A stretch of 64,000 nt of DNA from Pseudopithomyces maydicus (taxonomy: Eukaryota > Ascomycota > Dothideomycetes > Pleosporales > Didymosphaeriaceae): NCBI GenBank assembly GCA_026873275.1, contig JANTUC010000014.1, positions 682,001 to 746,000 on the forward strand, read 5' to 3'. The notes under the pieces are model-generated. The model was not told where the DNA came from. It did no database searches and saw nothing but the letters and a program-made list of their open reading frames with translations. Of the stretch, positions 56,661-64,000 are shown in pieces (the stretch's first letter is position 1; each line of letters starts with the position of its first letter). Position numbers and translations under genes: made by a program.

Positions 56661-58896
56661 ATGGCAGTAGATGACTTCCTGTACGCCCGCTACCCGTATC
56701 GGCATGCGCCAGTACTGACGAATGCAGGAGTCGAGACACCGACACGTTTGTGCTGCCGCCGAGGTCCTTCTACCCCCTCAAAATCCCAATAGCGTAATAC
56801 ACGTCCCTCCCACTTGCGTTGTAACACTTCTGATGCCTGCAGCCACTATCAACTGCGCCACTTCATCAGCTCCCCCGAGCCGGACCTCATATACTATGCG
56901 AGCAACCGCGACGACCCCACCGGCCGCGATGCAGGCTCCGACGTCTACTGCCTGAATGCGACCACCCATACCCAGACCAAGATCGCAGAACTCGACTGGG
57001 AGGCTCGTTGCACAACCGCAGGCCATGGCTTCGTCTGTGTTGGTGGCGCCGACGACGGCCACTTCGCTGCCATCAAAGTAAATGGCTTCCCACCAGCCAA
57101 CTCCACGCGCGTCGATGCCCTGCTCCCTCTCGACTTTCCTGCTCGCACTGCCCTGCCTCGCCCTGCCGGTCTAGGCTCGCTGGAGCGTCCGGACTACCAG
57201 AAGATCGGAGACGACATTGTAAATTCCATCTCGATACACAAGCTGCCCGCAGAGGGGGACACGGAGGAGGATGTCGTCGCAGTCCTGACCAACAACGACA
57301 AGACTGTGCGTATCTACTCGCTTACGCGGAAACAAGAAATGACCGTCTTGGACTTTCCATTCCCTATGAACCACGCCACTATATCCCCGGACGGACAACT
57401 CCTAGTAGCCGTGGGCGACATGCACACCGGTTTCTTTTTTGAGCGCACGAAGAACAAAAAAGCTAGCATAGCGAAGAACGTTGAGGGTCGAGTGGAATCG
57501 ACTCCACCAGACTGGACGTTACTGCACGAGATCAGCTTGTATGTCCCGACAGGTTCACACATCGAGGGCTACTTTACCACAGCCTGGTCACCATCCGGTC
57601 GCCTGTGTGCTGTGGGCTCGGAGTGCGGCTACATTTCCATCTTCGACATGGAGCTTCTCAAAAACTGCGAATACGGCGAAGATGCTCTTGTGGAGCGCAT
57701 CAGCTCGACTCGGCCTGACGTCACCTACGGCGCAGGTGCAGTGAGAACAATGCTCTTTTCACCGGCGCCGTGGGACTTCTTGATCTGGAGCGAGGACCAG
57801 GCAAGGGTCTGTATAGCAGATCTCCGTTCTGGCGTCAAAGTCAAACAGGTTCTTACGCTGGATCCAAAAGACGAAGACACGGAGAGGGTAGAAATCGCGA
57901 ACTTCGAGGTTGAAGAGCTGGGTGATTTGAGACAGGAGGAAGACTTCATTCGATCCTATCGCCACACGCTCAATGCCGACGGAACCGGGGCGGCTGCCAC
58001 ACTTGCAAATGACTATATTGACTACGCAGAACGTAGAAGGCTTCATCGGCAGCATGGAATAGTCGAGTCAGACGATGACCCACACGGGCTTACTGAGCGC
58101 GAGAGATTGATTCTGGAGGGCCACAGGACGAACCGGCGGCGACTGGAGGAGAGTGGAGTAGCACCTCGAAGCATCAATTACGTCACACAGTCCATCGTCG
58201 AGGGTGCGAGGTATGCATTTGCACCAGACATCAGCCACTTTTATGTATTAACAGGACAACAGGAATCCAGAAGCTGCAACGCACAGCGCAGCTCGCACGC
58301 AGCTGGATACTTTCACGGAATTCGTCTCAGAAATCACTCGCCGATCGAACTCCATCTCAGACGATGCTGCACCACTGCGACGGGCATCGCTTGTTCTACG
58401 CGATCTGACTGCGTTGAATTCCAGGTCGGATGGGCCGACACATCCCAGAGGGACCATCACGGGTGGCGCTACTACCAGATCGCCCAATCCCATCACCGCA
58501 CAGGTGCGTCGCGATAACAGCGAGATGGTTGCATCTACAGATGAGGCTTGGCGGACCATCGAAGAAGCGCTCGCACGCAATGCTCGGTCAACGGAAAGGC
58601 AGGCGCCGGAGCTGCGCAACGAAATTCGACGCCTGCGCCAACTCACGCAGATGCGAGATCGACTGCGTGTTGCTCGGGAAGCCCAGGTCCCGCTCGAGAC
58701 GTACAGTCTAGGAGGCATGGGGGGCTACCGACGAACGAACCGGAGTATGTTTGACCCCGCCCTGGGACTGCGCACTGCAGGTCTCGCGATGAGCCCGGAT
58801 GGGCGTACGCTCTACTGCGGCACAGAGGAAGGCATATTTGAGTTCCGCATGAATCTGCACCAGCGGAAGGCACTCCCTGCCATCAAGCCTCGATGA
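56661..58896 (+). CDS. WD-repeat-like DUF2415-domain protein
   Basis: Exons 56661-56680, 56728-56793, 56843-58210 and 58263-58896 give 695 residues in frame. Introns of 47-52 bp carry good branch points (TACTGACG, TTCTGATG, TATTAACA). The start is MAVDDFLSRDTDTFVLPPRSFYPLKIPIAHYQLRHF. Beta-propeller-like strands occur through residue about 330 (for example TTAWSPSGRLCAVGSECGYISIFD). The short DUF2415 block follows: SPAPWDFLIWSEDQARVCIADLR. A coiled, charged middle is followed by a last strand group, GLAMSPDGRTLYCGTEEGIFEF. The family is fungal, propeller-like and of unknown function. It probably acts as a protein-interaction platform, but I infer no partner. It is divergent from SSC1. Confidence 0.85.
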
Positions 58897-59586
58897 GCGG
58901 GCCGCTGATTGGCACCTGATCACCTGGTGCGTGTACTGTATTTTCTACGCCCTTGTCTTTTGCGGCATGGTCTTTTTTTGGCACTTGTGACGTTATGGCT
59001 TTCCGACTTTAGTTCAATTTACGGGCATGGCGGCAGTTGGGGTTGGGGGACATGGCCAAGCGAATATCGGCGTTGGTCACGGTCCGTGATATTACTGATA
59101 TTCCTGGTATTCTGGTATCCTATGTCTATTCTTACTGTATGTCTGGGCAGCGGTGTTAACGAGGTGTTGGGCCGGCGTGTAGTATGTATACCCGCTACCT
59201 ACAGACAAAAGCACCTTTTTGCCTATTCTCGACTGGATTCGCGGATGCGGGTGGTGATGGGGAACTGTGTTTGTCTGGGGTAAGGGCCGGTAGTCGGAGG
59301 CGTGACAGCCGGACGAACCACAAAGCCCGGCGATTGCGCCATAGCAGCGGTGACTCCCCACGTCAGACCAAAAGTAAAGTACCTGGCTCGGGACGCGCAT
59401 TCGCTTCTCGTCGTCCTTCTTACTCTCATCACTTGCATCTCCTCGTTGTATTCTTTGTTCAAACTCGGCGGATTACCACTTCCATAGCCGCCCTCATTGC
59501 TGACAATCCAAGAGCCGAAGACTCGCCACCCGTTTCCCTCGCATCTGCGGATCCCATCCATCCTCAAAAGGCACTCCACCGCTGCC
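58897..59586. other. Intergenic, no gene seen
   Basis: This is the 3' flank of the DUF2415 gene and the promoter and leader of cystathionine beta-lyase. An in-frame upstream ATG for the latter exists at 59497. Frames at 59092-59400 and 59223-59654 on the minus strand show no domain. Confidence 0.45.
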
Positions 59587-60979
59587 ATGTCTGGAAGCTC
59601 TTTACCCGAGGGCTCGAAGGGCAAGATCAATGGCGCGGGTCCGGCCTTGACCACCCACGACCTTGACGGTCACGATCTGCCACCGTCCCCCGCCCCGAGC
59701 ACGCCGCGCAATGGCGGCCGCAAGTATGCTCTGGCCACCGAGCTGGTCTACACCGAGAGCAGCGACCAGTACAATGCCGCTTCGGTCCCCATCTACCAGT
59801 CTGCAACCTTCAAGCAGACCTCCGCGTCGGGCGGTGGCATGGAGTACGACTACACACGCTCGGGAAACCCGACCCGAACACACCTTGAACGCCACCTCGC
59901 GAAGATCATGAATGCCGAACGGGCGCTGGTCGTCTCGTCAGGCATGGGCGCCCTCGATGTCATCACACGGCTGCTGCGACCCGGCGACGAGGTCGTAACC
60001 GGAGATGATCTCTACGGCGGGTCGAACAGACTGCTCAAGTACCTCTCTACACACGGCGGCATCATCGTCCACCACGTCGACACCACCAACCCAGAGACCG
60101 TCCGCGCCGTCGTCTCCAACAAGACCGCCATGGTCCTCCTCGAGACACCTACAAACCCCTCATCAAGATCGTCGACGTCCCCTCCATCGCCTCCATCGCC
60201 CACGCCGCGAACCCCGCTGCCGTCGTCGCCGTCGACAACACCATGATGTCCCCCATGCTCATGAACCCGCTCGACCTCGGCGCTGACGTCGTCTACGAGT
60301 CCGGCACAAAGTACCTCTCCGGCCATCACGACCTCATGGCCGGCGTCATGGCCGTCAACGACAACGCGCTGGGCGAGAAGCTCTACTTCACCATCAACGC
60401 CTCCGGCTGCGGTCTCTCCCCTTCGACTCGTGGCTCCTCCTCCGCGGCATCAAGACGCTCGGTGTCCGCATGGAAAAGCAGCAGGCTAACGCCATGCGCA
60501 TCGCCACCTTCCTCGAGTCCCACGGCTTCAAGGTGCGCTATCCAGGCCTGAAATCCCACCCCCAGTACGATCTCCACTGGTCCATGGCGCGGGGCGCAGG
60601 CGCAGTCCTCTCTTTTGAAACAGGCGACATCAACGTGTCGGAGCGCATCGTCGAGAGCGCTCGTCTCTGGGCCATCAGCGTGAGCTTCGGCTGCGTGAAC
60701 AGCTTGATCAGCATGCCATGCCGGATGAGCCATGCCAGCATCGACGCGAAGACGCGCGCCGAGCGGGCGTTGCCCGAGGACATTATCCGGCTGTGCGTGG
60801 GCATCGAGGACCCGGATGACTTGATTGATGACCTTAGTCGTGCGGTGAGTAGATCCCCGGGTTTCTGACGTATATACGTGCTGACAATATGACAGCTTGT
60901 GCAAGCTGGCGCTGTGAACATCACGCCTGAAGGGTTCCAGGCTCTTTCCATCAACGATGCTCCGGCGGGGCAGGCGTAA
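59587..60979 (+). CDS. STR3: Cystathionine beta-lyase, with two apparent one-base frame breaks
   Basis: Exon 1 is 59587-60844 and exon 2 is 60896-60979, separated by a 51-bp intron (GTGAGT...GACAG). The frame breaks twice, at four-C runs at 60156-60159 and 60418-60421. One extra C in each restores ETPTNPLIKIVDVPS and GLSPFDSWLLLRGIKT, both standard for the Cys/Met-metabolism PLP family, and gives 447 residues. Other family marks are IYQSATF, YDYTRSGNPTR, VVSSGMGALDV, VDNTMMSP and the PLP-lysine block YESGTKYLSGH. The enzyme splits cystathionine into homocysteine, pyruvate and ammonia in methionine synthesis. An intact housekeeping sequence apart from two missing C bases suggests assembly error. 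The ATG at 59587 has a good context (GCTGCCATG); 59497 is an in-frame alternative. Confidence 0.9.
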
Positions 60980-61942
60980 AAGTCGGCCTTGTATCGCGTC
61001 GGGCCGTGCCGCCGCGTCGAATTTTATATCTAGTCACCTCTGTCACGTCGGGCCACGGACGTGATAACGTGATACACACATACACACTCTACCTACCTAG
61101 TACCTACCTACGTAGACCGCGCGTCTTCACTTCCTCACCCTCCTTCATCTCAAGTCACCTCTGTCATGGGCGCCATCCTGCGTCCGTGTTAACGTGATAA
61201 CTTATATATCCGCAAGACATGTTTATGTAGCTATCTATGTAGCTTGCCCGCTTGTCTTGCATGCAGCTTGGAGTCGGGCACCGAAAATGCATTTATCTGA
61301 AATTAAAATCGTTATTTATCCATGCTCCTTTGCTTTACTATTACATATGCATCCACTCTGCTTGTGATGTCACACCCATTTTTGCAAGAGAAATGCTGCA
61401 CCTCTGTATAATCACCATGTTGCTTCCATGCCCAGATGGCAATGTACTTGCCCCGTCCCGAGGTAAGTCCCGAGGTCTGGGTTGCGTCACGTTACACACT
61501 CTCATCCATGTAGGCACCCAGATAAGACAAAGCATCTCGCACTCATTTCAAATTCGCAAGTCTATCTCTACCTAGATTTCCATTCGCCTGCTCCACTCCA
61601 CCCGAACGCACGTGGAAAACTCGTCATCACTTCCTTCCTTCCTTTCCTGCCCGTCCATCTGTTCGTCCGGTGAAAAGAAAGGCAGCCCCTCCTGAAGCTT
61701 CAGTATAGAATAAAAAAAGGCTAAATAATACATGCCATACGATGATGCAAGTCAAAAGTTCATGGACGTTAAACCATAGTCGTGAGGAGCTTTTCATAAC
61801 GCATGCCTTTTCCTTGTGTGTCGTAGTCGTAGCGGCCATTCGATAGAAAAAAAGGGGGGCGCGGGGTTAGAGATTCGAGAAAAGGGAGGTCCCCCGCATA
61901 ATTATATTGATGGACCTTTTCCTCTCTACGTGTATGGGGAAA
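60980..61942. other. Intergenic between convergent genes, no gene seen
   Basis: This spacer holds the 3' flanks of cystathionine beta-lyase and DDI1. Only short frames occur. A diverged near-repeat around GTCACCTCTGTCA appears at about 61034 and 61155, each followed by a GTGATAAC/GTTAACGTGATAAC-like segment. Confidence 0.4.
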
Positions 61943-63427
61943 TTAATTTCCAAAGAGGAGTCCTGCAGCGACGTCCAGGTTGCCGTTTGCTGCCCGGAGG
62001 GCATTGATTGCTACTTCACGGGGAACCGAGGTGATGTCCATGAGTTGTTGGATGTGCTGTTCTGGAAACTGGTTTGAAGGTGACGCTGCAGGAGCAGGCT
62101 GTGTCTGCGGCTGGGCTGGAGATTGTGCTGGTGCTCGAGCTGGTGCTGGCGGCTGAGATGCAGATTGAGGCGCAGACTGCTTCGAAGGTTCACCGACCGC
62201 GACGGAGGACTCCGCGCCGGGCCCAGCCTGCTTCACGGCGCCCGTCTTTGTGCCGATCTCGGTGTTTCCTGGACCCGGAACGGTTGGCTCATCGGCAGCG
62301 AAACCCTTTGGAATTTCGTGTTCGGGGAGGAACGGGACCTCGGTGTCTTCGAAGCACAGGGCGTTCTTTTCCAGGTCGATTTTGGCCTTGTATTTTTTGA
62401 GCATGTCGAGGCCGAAAAGGAGATCGACGTCTTTGCCCTCCATTACGGTGAAGGCGCAGGGCATGTCGACGCCGCCGATTTTGATGACAGCGTGGTGCAC
62501 GCGGCCAAGGATGGCGGCGGTACCGACACCGCGAGCGATGCCGGCGTAGCGTGTGTCCAGGAGGCGCATGATGCCACACCTCTCGGCACAGCTGGGAGAC
62601 ATGATGGTGGCTTGAGCACCCGAATCCACGAAAGCCTTTACGGGTACGCCGTTCACTTCGGTATTGATGTAGAGCATATGAACGGATGCGAAAACTGTGC
62701 ACATGTCAGCGTCAAGAAGCAGAAGATGCGGTTGGGGGTTTTGTTTTGAGCTCACCTTCCGGGTTCACATCGTATGCAGTGTGGAGATTCTCTAGAACAC
62801 GGTCCTGGCGAATGATCTCTTCAATCTTGCGCTGGGCTTCGATGTTGAAAGGGTCCTCGTTCAGCAGCTGGATCTGGCGCTCCTGCTCGCGTCGGGCTTG
62901 CTCCTGATCACGCTCCATCTGGGTGAAGGCTGTTCTCCACTGGACAGGGTCGTTGACGAGGGCAGCAAGGTCGGGTCTTTGCCTAGAGAGCTGTTCCAAG
63001 TTGGGTGGGCTGCGCAATAGTTGCTGTCGCACATCCTCTGGATCCAGGGGTGGCACTCCACTGGCTTGAGCGGGCTGGCGGGTTTGACGAGGACGAGATT
63101 GTGGCTGGCCGCTCCCATGCTGCCGGATGTGCACCGCCATCATCTCGTTATCCCTGACGCCGGCCTGCTCCAATGTCTGAGCGTCGTCGTTCAGCGGCAT
63201 TCCGTTGTAGAACAGTATCTGGGCCTGGGCGGGGCAGTTTGCGTTCTCGGCCTCGATGAAGGCCTTGAGGTCTCGCAGGGTCAGGTCGGCGGGCAGATCG
63301 AGGGTGATGAGCGGCTGGTCCGTCTCGCTGGGCGAGGTGATTGAAATTGTTACGCGTGGCCTATTTGAGTCGCGGTTAGCCATCCGGTTTGGCACGTCGC
63401 ACACGACGGTTCCGGCGCGACTTACAT
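61943..63427 (-). CDS. DDI1: DDI1-type ubiquitin-shuttle aspartyl protease
   Basis: Exon 1 is just the bases AT of the start codon (63427-63426), exon 2 is 63360-62756 and exon 3 is 62694-61943, for 452 residues. Splicing a 65-bp intron (GTAAGT, branch GCTAAC, acceptor AATAG) yields MPRVTISITS, the usual DDI1 start; unspliced, the ATG runs straight into TAA. The product has an N-terminal ubiquitin-like domain (about 1-75), a helical linker, then a retroviral-protease-like domain with catalytic DSGAQ in KAFVDSGAQATIMS and the LLFGLDML block. A Pro/Ala/Gln-rich linker leads to a C-terminal UBA domain (QHIQQLMDITSVPREVAINALRAANG). DDI1 shuttles or cleaves ubiquitinated proteins at the proteasome. 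An in-frame ATG inside intron 1 (63383) would allow an intron-retaining isoform starting MANRDSNRPRVTIS. Confidence 0.93.
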
Positions 63428-64000
63428 GGCCGCGGTCAGCTGGGGTCGATGCTCCCTCTGTGCTATGCAAGATGGTCTGAAAGGAGGCAAGATGACGTGG
63501 TACCGTGTGCGGAGGGCGAGGTGCTTGAGGGTTTCTGGGTGGTTGGCGGCGGGGTTTCCAAATCTTGGGGAGCGTACGAGGGTTTCAGCACACGTTGGGG
63601 TTTGTCAGAAGGCAACAGGTGTGGCCCGGACGTCGAGCGTTCACTTGCAATGGCAGCTAGAAGCGGGTAGAAGGTGGTCGGCCGTCGTCTTGCGCTTGTT
63701 AATAATCAGCGAGGCGGCGCGACGAAGGGTAGAGGCATCATGGGCGGTTACGCGGACACGGGAGATTATAGCGGAGCTGTGGGAGCTCTGGGAGACAGGA
63801 CGTGCCGTTGGGCCGTAGGCAGCACGCAGTTACGTCCGACACTGATGAAGGCATGAAACGGTCCTCGGCGGCGGTGTAGGCTACGCTACCTTGCCTGCTG
63901 CAGGGTTGGGGCACGCGCGGGGCAGCCTTAGCGCGCGGCGGGAGGGAGCCCATGGTCAGCGGGCGGCGGGCGGCGGGCAGGCGGCGGGCAGGGCTGGCTA
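63428..64000. other. DDI1 upstream region, GC-rich repeat at the edge
   Basis: This is the presumed promoter of DDI1. Short frames have no domain. The last 45 bases are a GGCGGGC/GGCGGGCA-like simple repeat (about 63955-63998). I see no gene. Confidence 0.4.

Overview
The window looks like nuclear DNA of a filamentous ascomycete. The signs are many short introns (about 47-70 bp) with GTRNGT donors, CTRAY-like branch points and YAG acceptors, long intergenic spacers, and typical Pezizomycotina families: a HET-domain protein, a Zn2Cys6 regulator, FTR1/FET3 reductive iron uptake and a PAN/apple-like proline-rich surface protein. A Dothideomycete is my guess, but this is inference only. I saw no tRNA, rRNA, CRISPR array or intact transposon.

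Layout. 1-9.4 kb: the tail of a gene cut by the window edge, a mostly gene-free AT-rich stretch, a HET-domain gene, and a small gene of uncertain structure resembling the fungal DUF7726 family. 9.4-18.05 kb: a compact set that reads as a catabolic cluster. It holds a Zn2Cys6 regulator, a RidA-type imine deaminase, a DUF3445/heme-dependent oxidative N-demethylase-like protein, an APC-family amine or amino-acid permease and an NAD(P)-aldehyde dehydrogenase, with paired promoters and inverted-repeat candidate operators. 18.8-22.2 kb: a large proline-rich wall or secreted protein with two PAN-like modules. 22.4-26.7 kb: divergent FTR1 and FET3, with five ATCTGATAA-type iron-GATA sites between them. 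28.1-31.9 kb: an F-box-like hypothetical protein and a C2H2 zinc-finger regulator, followed by a 6.4-kb gene-free upstream region. 38.3-39.2 kb: a small basic conserved protein with an apparent frameshift. 41.4-44.8 kb: a 1,074-residue glycine-zipper and coiled-coil repeat protein.

44.8-53.8 kb is a 9-kb gene-free interval made largely of diverged tandem repeats (period about 70 bp on the left, about 100 bp on the right, plus a 0.2-kb tandem duplication). 53.8-63.4 kb is dense housekeeping: mitochondrial Hsp70 (SSC1) with a canonical heat-shock element, a WD-like DUF2415 protein, cystathionine beta-lyase and DDI1.

Points of most interest: (1) the possible N-methyl-amine/amino-acid catabolic cluster; (2) the long multi-family tandem-repeat interval; (3) a DDI1 start codon split by an intron; (4) three frame breaks in two conserved genes, each repaired by one extra C in a poly-C run, which suggests assembly error rather than gene death; (5) the paired inverted iron-GATA sites. 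Exon borders were derived by hand from splice motifs and frame continuity. Where I say a chain is consistent, the exon lengths sum to a multiple of three and the product reads through.
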